A DNA stretch of 6,185 bases from an uncultured Clostridium sp. (GCA_947643685.1 CANRXD010000108.1:1-6185), one strand, 5' to 3'. Shown: positions 1 to 5,700, counted from the stretch's first letter. Notes: generated by a model from the sequence alone, not told the origin. A program made the numbers and translations.

Positions 1-1
1 C

Positions 2-376
2 AATCGTGTCTTTGACAGTATCCGTTCCATCAGCAGAGGGATTTGTGAGGGGTATGGTCTCACCTGTGACGTGACCACAACTCTTGGTTATCCGGCCACT
101 ATAAACGTGGACGAATACACCGATGCCATCATGGAAACTGCTGTACAGATGGACTATGCGGCCGTGGAAAAACCCACGACCCTGGGCGGTGAGGATTTTG
201 CATATTATCTTTTAGAAAAACCCGGTGCCTATTTCCATGTGGGAATGGCTGATCCGGAGCGCCCCATCACCTCCTCTCCCCACCACAACTGTAACTTTCA
301 GTTAGATGAACGTGGACTCCGCACAGGACTGGAAATGGAGCTGGCCCTGTATCTAAAACTCACGAAACAAATGTAA
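2..376 (+). CDS. M20-family amidohydrolase / aminoacylase (M20D, HipO-like), C-terminal part
   Basis: The 5' end lies outside the window; 124 residues up to the TAA are visible in the frame starting at base 2. The visible part corresponds to the end of the dimerisation (lid) domain and the return to the catalytic domain of M20D peptidases (hippurate hydrolase, N-acyl-L-amino-acid amidohydrolase). The characteristic GGEDFAYY stretch is followed by PGAYFHVGMADPE and SPHHNCNFQLDERGL, where a His of the HH pair is the usual C-terminal metal ligand. The family hydrolyses N-acyl or N-aminoacyl amide bonds with two divalent metals in the cytoplasm. The substrate cannot be read from this fragment. 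The next gene follows after a short gap with no terminator, so it is probably the upstream member of the same operon. Family assignment is confident; the exact enzyme is not. Confidence 0.9.
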   Translation, partial: NRVFDSIRSISRGICEGYGLTCDVTTTLGYPATINVDEYTDAIMETAVQMDYAAVEKPTTLGGEDFAYYLLEKPGAYFHVGMADPERPITSSPHHNCNFQLDERGLRTGLEMELALYLKLTKQM

Positions 377-396
377 TACCTGAAAATATTTATAAA

Positions 397-407
397 AAGG
401 ATGGTGA
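397..407 (+). promoter_or_regulatory. Ribosome binding site deciding the start at 413
   Basis: AAGGATGGTGA is an AAGGAGGTGA-like Shine-Dalgarno with one extra T, ending 5 nt before the ATG at 413. The earlier in-frame ATG at 401 lies inside this site and has only a short A-rich stretch before it, so 413 is the better start. Confidence 0.6.
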
Positions 408-412
408 ATCTC

Positions 413-811
413 ATGCCTGTGTTTTCTGCCAAACGCCTGAGGACATATTTCCTTGTGGGCACTGTTACTGGTATTTTATATGTATCTTTAAACCGTGACT
501 CCAATTCCACATACCAGATTATTGACGGCCTGTTTGCGGCGGGAGTACTTCCTATGGTTGCCGGCCTGTTCCTGCTTTCCAAATCCCTGGACGCCTTTGA
601 CCTGAGGGCCTATGCAAAGGACAAGCTTAATAAGCGCGGCGATCCGGCCTCCGATACCGGCAGTTCTGATTCTTCCGGATCTGAAGAAAAATCGGAATCT
701 GAAAATGCTCCCCTGCCCAAAAAAGAACCTGCTCCTTCTTTTCGGGAGCCGCTTCTTGTGGGCGCTGTTTTCTGCCTTGCCTCTATATTTTCATCCCTTG
801 TACTTTTATAA
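413..811 (+). CDS. Small three-helix membrane protein, DUF3899-like
   Basis: A 132-residue protein when started at ATG 413 (136 from the alternative ATG at 401). Three hydrophobic segments are visible: about residues 10-26, 36-56 (GLFAAGVLPMVAGLFLLS) and 112-132, the last running to the C-terminus. Between helices 2 and 3 is a hydrophilic linker of about 55 residues, with a basic part (YAKDKLNKR) and then a Ser/Glu/Asp-rich, Pro-ending part (about 78-108) that looks disordered. The overall pattern recalls the DUF3899 family of small Firmicute membrane proteins, whose function is unknown; that match is from memory of the family pattern and only moderately sure. It sits between an M20 hydrolase and two amidohydrolases with short gaps on both sides, so it is probably co-transcribed. 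A link to substrate handling at the membrane would be speculation. Confidence 0.75.
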   Translation: MPVFSAKRLRTYFLVGTVTGILYVSLNRDSNSTYQIIDGLFAAGVLPMVAGLFLLSKSLDAFDLRAYAKDKLNKRGDPASDTGSSDSSGSEEKSESENAPLPKKEPAPSFREPLLVGAVFCLASIFSSLVLL

Positions 812-821
812 CCACTATGAA

Positions 822-826
822 AGGAG
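822..826 (+). promoter_or_regulatory. Ribosome binding site for the TTG start at 840
   Basis: AGGAG, within AAAGGAGTG, lies 13 nt before the TTG at 840, a longer spacing than the usual 6-9 nt. No in-frame ATG or GTG fits better. The downstream paralog has its ATG at exactly the homologous position, which supports TTG as the start. Confidence 0.6.
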
Positions 827-839
827 TGTGTCTTAAAAA

Positions 840-2021
840 TTGCTGCTGATTAAAAATGGAAACTTAATTACTATGGCCGGACTCTACGAACAGACCGGCG
901 ACATCCTGATTGACGATGGAAAAATCGTGAAGGTTGGACAAGTGGGGCCGGTTCCCGAAAGCTGCGAGATCATTGACGCTGCCGGACGGACGGTAACTCC
1001 GGGACTTGTGGAAGCCCACTGTCACATGGGACTCTGGGGAACCGCATGCCAGGAAGAAATGGATGGTAACGAAAGTACCAGTCCTGCGCTTCCGGGGCTC
1101 AGAGGCCTGGACGCGGTTAATCCCGAAGATGCCACTTTTGATGCGGCCCTGCGCCATGGCATTACTACTGTTGTCACCGGACCGGGAAGCGGAAATATCA
1201 TCGGCGGGACTTTTATGGCAATTAAAACCGCCGGGGAAGATGTGGATTCCCGGATTGTCCGTCAGGAGCTGGCCATGAAAATGGCGCTGGGCGAGAATCC
1301 CAAGACTAATTTCGGGAAACGCGGTATGGCGCCAAAAACCCGAATGATGAATGCCGCCATCATGCGGGAACAGCTTTTTAAAGCAAAAGAATATTATGAG
1401 AATTATAAGGTAAATGGTCAGAAGCCGGATTTCCCCTTTGATTTCCATATGCATTCCCTCATGCGTGTTTTTGAAGGAATGCGCGTAAAAATCCACGCTC
1501 ATCAGGCAGATGATATCCAGACAGCCATCCGCATTGCCAATGAATTCGGCCTTCGTTACTCTATTGAGCACTGCACCGAGGGCTATATGATACCGGAAGT
1601 TCTTAAGAAAAATAACACCCAATGTCTCCTTGGCCCCACTGTGGGTGGAAAAGGCAAGGTGGAAACCCAGAACCGCTCCTTTGATGCCGGACGGATCCTA
1701 GAAGAGGCAGGAATCACCTTCGCTCTCATTACCGACGCCCCCTTCGTTCCCATCGAAAACCAGCTTCTCCAGGTGGCTCTCTATGTAAAGAACGGCATGT
1801 CCAGAGAAATGGCTATCCGAAGTGTTACCCTGAACGCTGCCAGAATTACAGATATTGATGCCAGAGTCGGCAGTATTGAGCCTGGCAAAGATGCCGACGT
1901 AGTAATCTGGGATGTGGAACCGTTAGCCACAATGAGCCAGGCAGGAACCGTTATTATTGACGGCAGGATCGCATATCAGAGAAAGGCAGGTGAGAGCAAT
2001 GTTGATTATCAAAAACTGTAA
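840..2021 (+). CDS. Amidohydrolase family protein, metal-ligand-intact paralog
   Basis: A 393-residue cytoplasmic amidohydrolase of the imidazolonepropionase-like type, close in pattern to metallo-dependent hydrolase 'subgroup C'. It has a small N-terminal beta domain (residues 1-52), a TIM-barrel core, and the closing EPGKDADVVIWD strand at 347-358. Expected metal ligands are present: HCH at 60-62, HAH at 219-221, H244 in IEHC and D299 in TDAP; E152 in GENPK may be the bridging ligand. The family hydrolyses C-N bonds in cyclic amides, dipeptides or related compounds; the substrate is not deducible. It starts at TTG 840, because LLIKNGNLI aligns exactly with the ATG-initiated MLIIKNCKLI of the next gene. 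The last 23 nt overlap that gene. It is probably in an operon with the upstream membrane protein and M20 hydrolase. Confidence 0.92.
   Translation: MLLIKNGNLITMAGLYEQTGDILIDDGKIVKVGQVGPVPESCEIIDAAGRTVTPGLVEAHCHMGLWGTACQEEMDGNESTSPALPGLRGLDAVNPEDATFDAALRHGITTVVTGPGSGNIIGGTFMAIKTAGEDVDSRIVRQELAMKMALGENPKTNFGKRGMAPKTRMMNAAIMREQLFKAKEYYENYKVNGQKPDFPFDFHMHSLMRVFEGMRVKIHAHQADDIQTAIRIANEFGLRYSIEHCTEGYMIPEVLKKNNTQCLLGPTVGGKGKVETQNRSFDAGRILEEAGITFALITDAPFVPIENQLLQVALYVKNGMSREMAIRSVTLNAARITDIDARVGSIEPGKDADVVIWDVEPLATMSQAGTVIIDGRIAYQRKAGESNVDYQKL
1988..1994 (+). promoter_or_regulatory. Ribosome binding site of the second amidohydrolase, inside the first gene
   Basis: AGGTGAG lies 4 nt before ATG 1999, within the last codons of the upstream gene. 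It fixes the start at 1999 and means ribosomes finishing the first gene pass over the start region of the second, as expected for translational coupling. Confidence 0.7.
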
Positions 2022-3162
2022 ATTAATCAATATGGCCGGAATCTACGAAGAGAAACGTGATCTGGTTATAAAGGACGGAAAGATTTTTGATATCTGTGCA
2101 AATGCCCTGGATACATATGGCTGTGAACACGAGGTAATTGACGCCTGTGGCAATTATGTAACCCCGGGACTCGTGGAGCCCCACTGCCGTCTCGGTGTGC
2201 AGGAAGAAGTGTTCCGAAATGAAGGGAATGATGCAGATGAAGCCACTGACCCCATTCTTCCCCAGCTTCGCGCCCTGGATGCCATAAATCCCCAGGATGA
2301 GGGCTTTCAGATGGCTCTGGCCGGAGGCGTTACCACGGTTGTGACCTGCCCCGGCGATGCCAACTTAATCGGCGGAACCTGTGCTGTCCTGAAAACTGCC
2401 GGAAACACTGTGGACGAGATGGTTCGCGTGCCGGAACTGGCTTTCCATATGTGCCTGACCGATGGTGTAAAAAACACTTATGAGGGAAAGAAAACACCAA
2501 AAACTAGGCTCGGAAGCGCCGCTTTGATTCGTGAAGCCCTGATGCGGGCCCAGAGATACCATATACAGTGGACTGCCTCTAAAAAAGATCCCCTGGTGAA
2601 GCCACCGAAATTTGATATGAAGCTTCATTCCCTGATGCGCGCTTTCGATGGCATGCCTGTTAAATTCACTGCCAAACGCAGCCATGATATGCTGACTGCT
2701 ATCCGCATTGCAGAAGAATTCGGTCTTGCCTATACACTGGAAAACTGTGTGGAAGCCTGGCTGATTCCTCAGGAACTGAAGAAACACCATGTTAAATGTG
2801 TCATTGGGCCCACCTACGGAGAAAAGAGCAGCGAATATCGCCACCGCGACCCCATTGCAGGCGCGGTACTGGAACAAAACGGCATTGAATTTGCAGTCTC
2901 CACAGGTCATCCCGCCATGAATATTGAACTCGCCGCCATTCACCTGACCCTGATGTATAAAAAGGGCCTGACTCCCAGGACTGCTCTGGAGGCAGCTACC
3001 ATCAACGCTGCCAGATATTGTGGACTGGAAGACCGTGTCGGAAGCCTGGAGCCGGGAAAGGATGCAGATATTGTCATCTGGGACGGATATCCCTTTGATT
3101 ATTATACCTCCGCCTCCACTGTTCTCATCGACGGCGCTGTCGTGTATACGAAGAATCATTAA
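1999..3162 (+). CDS. Amidohydrolase-like protein lacking metal ligands (probable pseudoenzyme)
   Basis: A 387-residue paralog of the preceding gene: 12 of the first 17 residues match, and long blocks such as NPxDxxFxxAL, GGT...KTAG and HSLMRxFxGM are shared. The usual metal sites are replaced: HCH becomes H62-C-R64, HAH becomes T224-A-K226, the His of EHC becomes N249, and the Asp of TDAP becomes G303 (STGHP); the GEN glutamate aligns with D155. The C-terminal EPGKDADIVIWDG strand (351-363) and the N-terminal beta domain are intact. There is no frameshift or internal stop, so it is a maintained protein, not a decaying gene. I infer a non-catalytic partner or regulator of the first paralog, or a metal-independent activity. 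The start at 1999 rests on the AGGTGAG site; an in-frame GTG at 1957 lies deep inside the upstream gene and is less likely. A terminator follows. Confidence 0.9.
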   Translation: MLIIKNCKLINMAGIYEEKRDLVIKDGKIFDICANALDTYGCEHEVIDACGNYVTPGLVEPHCRLGVQEEVFRNEGNDADEATDPILPQLRALDAINPQDEGFQMALAGGVTTVVTCPGDANLIGGTCAVLKTAGNTVDEMVRVPELAFHMCLTDGVKNTYEGKKTPKTRLGSAALIREALMRAQRYHIQWTASKKDPLVKPPKFDMKLHSLMRAFDGMPVKFTAKRSHDMLTAIRIAEEFGLAYTLENCVEAWLIPQELKKHHVKCVIGPTYGEKSSEYRHRDPIAGAVLEQNGIEFAVSTGHPAMNIELAAIHLTLMYKKGLTPRTALEAATINAARYCGLEDRVGSLEPGKDADIVIWDGYPFDYYTSASTVLIDGAVVYTKNH

Positions 3163-3180
3163 CAGCAAACGGACATAGCA

Positions 3181-3231
3181 AAAAATCCCGTTGCCGCCAG
3201 GTTTTTCCGCCTGACAGACAACGGGATTTTT
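3181..3231. terminator. Bidirectional intrinsic terminator between convergent genes
   Basis: Perfect 13-bp arms AAAAATCCCGTTG (3181-3193) and CAACGGGATTTTT (3219-3231) enclose a loop with a smaller CAGG/CCTG stem (3198-3201 with 3210-3213). The A tract on one arm and T tract on the other allow termination in both directions, serving the amidohydrolase operon on plus and the P1 peptidase on minus. Confidence 0.92.
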
Positions 3232-3252
3232 GTCGTTTTCCCCGATTTTTGA

Positions 3253-4212
3253 TTACAGATCTTTAGCCGCCGGAAATCCATAGGCTGAATCTGCGCTCAT
3301 GACAGCCCTGAGAATTGCCTCAGACATCACCTGTGCCGCCAGGGTTCCAGCCATATCCTGATCTGCCATGACCTCACCTGTGGAAAGTGCATAAATGCTG
3401 TCCCCGTCAGCAGTTGTATGAAGCGGACGAATGGAGCGGGCATAACCGTTGTGAGCCATACCGGCAATTTTGCAAAGCTGAGTTTTAGTAAATTTTCCAT
3501 TGGTGATGACAGCGCCGATGGTGGTATTGTCAACAAATTTATTTTTTATCACTTCATAGCTTTTATAGACCTCTTCTTCTGTACTAAGGAATGTTTTTTT
3601 ATCATTCCCCAGAAGTCCGGCAACCTTTTTCCCATTTTTCCAGTCGTAAATATCTCCCAGTGAATTAACGGCCACAATGGCCCCCATTTTAAGCTCACCA
3701 ATCTGAACTGCATAGCTTCCAATTCCTGATTTCATACAGAAGTCTTTTCCATGAAGCTTACCAACCGTAGCTCCGGTTCCGGCTCCCACATTTCCATCAG
3801 TGTAATTCCCCCGTTCTGCCTGCTCACAGGCCGCATAGCCCATAGCTTTATCAGGCCGGACCCTCCAGTCCCCTGCGCCCAGATCAAACAGACAGGACTG
3901 ACAGATCAGCGGAACCTTCGTGATCCCCACATCGAAGCCAATATTTCTCTCTTCCAGATATTCCATCACACCTCCGGCCGCGTCCAGTCCAAATGCACTT
4001 CCGCCGCTTAACAGCACTCCGTGAATTACTTCGGCGGCCGCCATGGGCTTTAATAATTCTGATTCTCTGGACGCAGGTCCGCCTCCCCGCACATCCAGTC
4101 CGGCCGGCATTCCTCTTTCGCAGAGAATCACCGTGCATCCGGTTCCGGCTTCCTTGTTTTCTGCATTTCCTATTTTAATATTTTCTATTTCCTGGATTTT
4201 AATCTCCTTCAT
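3253..4212 (-). CDS. P1-family (S58) aminopeptidase, DmpA/BapA-like, self-processing
   Basis: A complete 319-residue protein, the usual length for P1 (peptidase family S58, DmpA/BapA) enzymes. These are Ntn-like hydrolases made as one chain and autocleaved into alpha and beta subunits. Hallmarks in order: GTGCTVIL (23-30), the glycine-rich VRGGGPASRE (41-50), LLSGGSAFGLDAAGGV (67-82), DGNVGAGTGATVGK (139-152), NTTIGAVITNGK (229-240) and HNGYARSIRPLHTTADGD (254-271). By homology, cleavage falls between N229 and T230, leaving Thr230 as the nucleophile. Members release N-terminal amino acids, including D- or beta-amino acids, from amides and small peptides. The start is ATG 4212, with AGAGGAG 8 nt upstream; extension to 4311 adds 33 poorly conserved residues. 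No signal peptide is seen. It is convergent with the amidohydrolase operon and divergent from yitT. Confidence 0.92.
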   Translation of the reverse strand: MKEIKIQEIENIKIGNAENKEAGTGCTVILCERGMPAGLDVRGGGPASRESELLKPMAAAEVIHGVLLSGGSAFGLDAAGGVMEYLEERNIGFDVGITKVPLICQSCLFDLGAGDWRVRPDKAMGYAACEQAERGNYTDGNVGAGTGATVGKLHGKDFCMKSGIGSYAVQIGELKMGAIVAVNSLGDIYDWKNGKKVAGLLGNDKKTFLSTEEEVYKSYEVIKNKFVDNTTIGAVITNGKFTKTQLCKIAGMAHNGYARSIRPLHTTADGDSIYALSTGEVMADQDMAGTLAAQVMSEAILRAVMSADSAYGFPAAKDL

Positions 4213-4220
4213 GATTTTTC

Positions 4221-4227
4221 TCCTCTG
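4221..4227 (-). promoter_or_regulatory. Ribosome binding site of the P1 peptidase
   Basis: Read on minus, CAGAGGAG precedes ATG 4212 at about 8 nt and decides this start over the upstream in-frame one at 4311. Confidence 0.75.
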
Positions 4228-4270
4228 TTTTCTTTCCATTTTTTGACTGCCCCACCTTTTATCCTGCGAG

Positions 4271-4321
4271 CGCAGTGTGAGCTCGAATCTGCTTCGCTGC
4301 TTCTCGCTCACGGGCTTTCGC
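4271..4321. repeat. 51-nt direct repeat, copy 1
   Basis: Matches 4390-4440 with only two differences. Contains GTGAGC (4277-4282) and GCTCAC (4306-4311), which can form a 6-bp stem. Reads like part of an interspersed intergenic element, not coding sequence. Confidence 0.85.
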
Positions 4322-4322
4322 G

Positions 4323-4344
4323 TATAGGATACTTATAGGATACT
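4323..4344. repeat. 11-bp tandem repeat, two copies
   Basis: TATAGGATACT occurs twice in direct succession at 4323-4333 and 4334-4344, between the two 51-nt repeats. It probably reflects slippage; no function is evident. Confidence 0.85.
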
Positions 4345-4389
4345 ACTCCTTTGGCATGGGGGCTCTGCCAGATGGACTCAATGTGAACC

Positions 4390-4440
4390 CGCAGTGCGAG
4401 CTCGAACCTGCTTCGCTGCTTCTCGCTCACGGGCTTTCGC
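4390..4440. repeat. 51-nt direct repeat, copy 2
   Basis: Second copy of the repeat at 4271-4321. One difference falls in the stem (GTGAGC becomes GCGAGC), where pairing of the minus-strand RNA is kept through a G-U pair. On minus its end forms GGGC-GAAA-GCCC (4431-4442), a 4-bp stem closed by a GNRA tetraloop. Confidence 0.85.
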
Positions 4441-4445
4441 CCTAT

Positions 4446-4510
4446 GGAAAAAATCTGCCGGAAGGCTGCTTACGTGCAAGCACGACGCAGCTTTCCGGCG
4501 GATTTTTTCC
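4446..4510. repeat. Long hairpin with 24-nt arms, terminator-like
   Basis: Arms 4446-4469 and 4487-4510 are inverted repeats with two mismatches; the core is CCGGAA against TTCCGG, and A6 and T6 tracts lie on the outer sides. The loop holds a second stem CGTGC-AA-GCACG. Outer GCAGTGC (4391-4397) also pairs with GCACTGC (4511-4517), so the whole block can fold back. It has the shape of a bidirectional terminator, but it sits between divergent genes where none is expected, so a non-autonomous repeat element or structured RNA is an equally good reading. Confidence 0.75.
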
Positions 4511-4590
4511 GCACTGCTCATTGCTTTCGTGGACATTATACCATTAATTTTCTTTCGTGCATATGTTCAGCAGTATTTTTTATTTTTTCT

Positions 4591-4628
4591 TTGTATAAAC
4601 AGGAAATTTTCCTTGTATAATCAGGAAA
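4591..4628 (+). promoter_or_regulatory. Candidate yitT promoter with 22-bp-phased direct repeats
   Basis: TATAAT at 4616-4621 is a perfect -10 hexamer. It is embedded in the second of two 16-nt direct repeats (TTGTATAAxCAGGAAA, 4591-4606 and 4613-4628) that differ at one position and are offset by 22 bp, about two helical turns. AGGAAA-T-TTTCCT (4601-4613) is also an inverted repeat. The -35 is weak: TTGTAT at 4591-4596 would leave a 19-bp spacer. The arrangement looks like an operator over a promoter. The alternative -10, TATACT at 4636-4641, would put the start point after the leader ribosome binding site. Confidence 0.5.
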
Positions 4629-4651
4629 AAATGTATATACTGGAGAAGGTG

Positions 4652-4720
4652 ATGAAAATGAAAATCTCAGACCCTGGATTTCCGGAAATCCTCCATTTAA
4701 TACAGATAAATAATTCTTAA
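4652..4720 (+). CDS. Putative 22-codon leader peptide ahead of yitT
   Basis: ATG at 4652 is preceded by GGAG (4642-4645) at good spacing and opens a frame of 22 codons, MKMKISDPGFPEILHLIQINNS, ending in TAA at 4718-4720. The last third is rich in Ile and Leu (ILHLIQI). The stop codon abuts a terminator-like hairpin, and the yitT gene follows 86 nt later, so a leader peptide for attenuation is a sensible reading. The codons also cover a 16-bp perfect palindrome. An in-frame ATG at 4631 would give 29 residues but lies almost at the predicted transcript start. Nothing shows directly that it is translated. Confidence 0.45.
   Translation: MKMKISDPGFPEILHLIQINNS
4676..4691. repeat. 16-bp perfect palindrome inside the leader ORF
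   Basis: GGATTTCC followed by GGAAATCC with no spacer, about 55 bp after the candidate -10. The absence of a loop suits a dimeric protein binding site better than an RNA hairpin, though a smaller-stem RNA hairpin is possible. Confidence 0.6.
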
Positions 4721-4747
4721 AGCAGACGTCCTGTCTGCTTATTTTAA
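4720..4747 (+). terminator. Terminator/attenuator-like hairpin between leader and yitT
   Basis: AAGCAGAC (4720-4727) and GTCTGCTT (4733-4740) form a perfect 8-bp stem with a 5-nt loop, followed by ATTTTAA. The T run is short, so termination may be partial, as suits an attenuator. It starts on the last base of the leader stop codon and ends about 60 nt before the yitT start. Confidence 0.65.
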
Positions 4748-4806
4748 TGCTTTGTCAAGTTGAAGGGAAAAAGGATTCATACAGATTAAAAGAAAGGAAT
4801 GTTACT

Positions 4807-5673
4807 ATGAATAACAAACAGAACCTCAAAAAAGCGGCCGAACTGTTTCTCGTCCTTTTTGGAAACTTTATCATGTCTGTGGGTGTCGGAGCTTTTATTA
4901 TCCCGTCCGGCCTGATGACCGGGGGCGTCACAGGCATGGGCCTGATTATCTCCCACTATTTCGATATCCCTGTATCTGTCTTTGTAGGCATATACAATGC
5001 CCTGATGTTCTTAATCGGAGCTTTTTTCCTGGGAAAACACTTTGCTGTCAACACTCTGATCAGCAGCTTTCTTTTTCCCTTTCTCCTTGGCCGTATTGAG
5101 GCCCTGATGACTGCCCCCCTGACCTCTGATCCCCTGCTTTCCGTCATTCTTGGCAGTCTTTTAATCGGCAGCGGAATTGGCCTTGTCATCCGTGCGGGGG
5201 CATCCACCGGAGGCAACGATATTCCGATACTTTTACTCAATAAGAAGTTGGGCATCCCCATATCTGCGACAATGTATGCCTTTGACACAATCATTCTGCT
5301 TTTACAGATTCCCTATTCTGAGCTGGAAATCGCCCTGTATAGCATTGTATCAATTCTTCTTTACACTACCATGGTAGGAAAGGCCTCTACTCTGGGAAAA
5401 GGCCGTATGCAGGTTCGTATTATCAGTAAACATTATAAGGAAATCAGTGAAGTTATCCGCGCTGAAATCGACCGGGGCGTTACTTTGTATCATATCCAGG
5501 GCGGCCACTCTGGTGAAGAATCCTGTGAAGTAATGACGGTGCTCTCCTCCCGGGAATTAAACCGTTTAAACCGCCTGGTTATGGAAATTGACCCCCAGGC
5601 TTTCATTATGCTGGCGCATATCAACGAAGTCCGGGGACGCGGATTCTCTTTCGGAAAGCAGGAAGGAATATAA
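4807..5673 (+). CDS. YitT-family membrane protein (DUF161 + DUF2179)
   Basis: A 288-residue integral membrane protein of the YitT/YqfU/YvjA family, usual length. The N-terminal DUF161 part has about five hydrophobic segments (roughly residues 11-33, 40-52, 56-78, 82-104, 110-130, then 155-190) and the hallmark RAGASTGGNDIP at 129-140. The C-terminal cytosolic DUF2179 part (about 200-285) shows DRGVTLYHIQGGHSG (222-236), MTVLSSREL (243-251) and HINEVRGRGF (271-280). The family's transported substrate or role is not settled. The start at ATG 4807 is chosen because AAAGGA lies 8 nt upstream and MNNKQNLKKAAELFLVLFGN is the usual kind of N-terminus; the in-frame ATG 4747 sits in the attenuator hairpin's T run. 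The gene appears monocistronic, with leader ORF and hairpin upstream and a hairpin downstream. Confidence 0.93.
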   Translation: MNNKQNLKKAAELFLVLFGNFIMSVGVGAFIIPSGLMTGGVTGMGLIISHYFDIPVSVFVGIYNALMFLIGAFFLGKHFAVNTLISSFLFPFLLGRIEALMTAPLTSDPLLSVILGSLLIGSGIGLVIRAGASTGGNDIPILLLNKKLGIPISATMYAFDTIILLLQIPYSELEIALYSIVSILLYTTMVGKASTLGKGRMQVRIISKHYKEISEVIRAEIDRGVTLYHIQGGHSGEESCEVMTVLSSRELNRLNRLVMEIDPQAFIMLAHINEVRGRGFSFGKQEGI

Positions 5674-5700
5674 TGATATCTTTTTCTTCTTAAACGAAAC

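Larger units (their letters stand above)
4213..4651. other. Structured gene-free divergent intergenic region
   Basis: About 440 bases separate the divergent P1 peptidase and yitT units. No convincing gene is seen: the open frames here are short, overlap one another and have no homologous-looking protein. The region holds two 51-nt direct repeats, an 11-bp tandem repeat, a GNRA-type hairpin, a long hairpin and the candidate yitT promoter, each listed separately. I see no clear promoter for the P1 peptidase. Confidence 0.7.

Noticed and set aside
864..1622. 252-residue open frame on minus
   Set aside because: Lies opposite the first amidohydrolase, has no ribosome binding site or recognisable domain, and its composition is that of an antisense shadow.
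1957..1998. GTG start for the second amidohydrolase at 1957
   Set aside because: The paralog alignment and the AGGTGAG site both point to ATG 1999.
2365..3168. 267-residue open frame on minus
   Set aside because: Antisense to the second amidohydrolase and mirrors its codon pattern; no family resemblance.
4213..4311. 33-residue N-terminal extension of the P1 peptidase
   Set aside because: Charged, unlike the family, overlaps the 51-nt repeat, and the start at 4212 has its own strong ribosome binding site.
4394..4651. Open frames of about 60-108 codons across the intergenic repeats
   Set aside because: They run through the 51-nt repeat and the long hairpin, with low-complexity translation and no ribosome binding site; only the last 22 codons look plausible.
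4591..4806. T-box or other known riboswitch ahead of yitT
   Set aside because: No T-box consensus or recognisable aptamer core was seen; the leader ORF plus hairpin explains the layout better.
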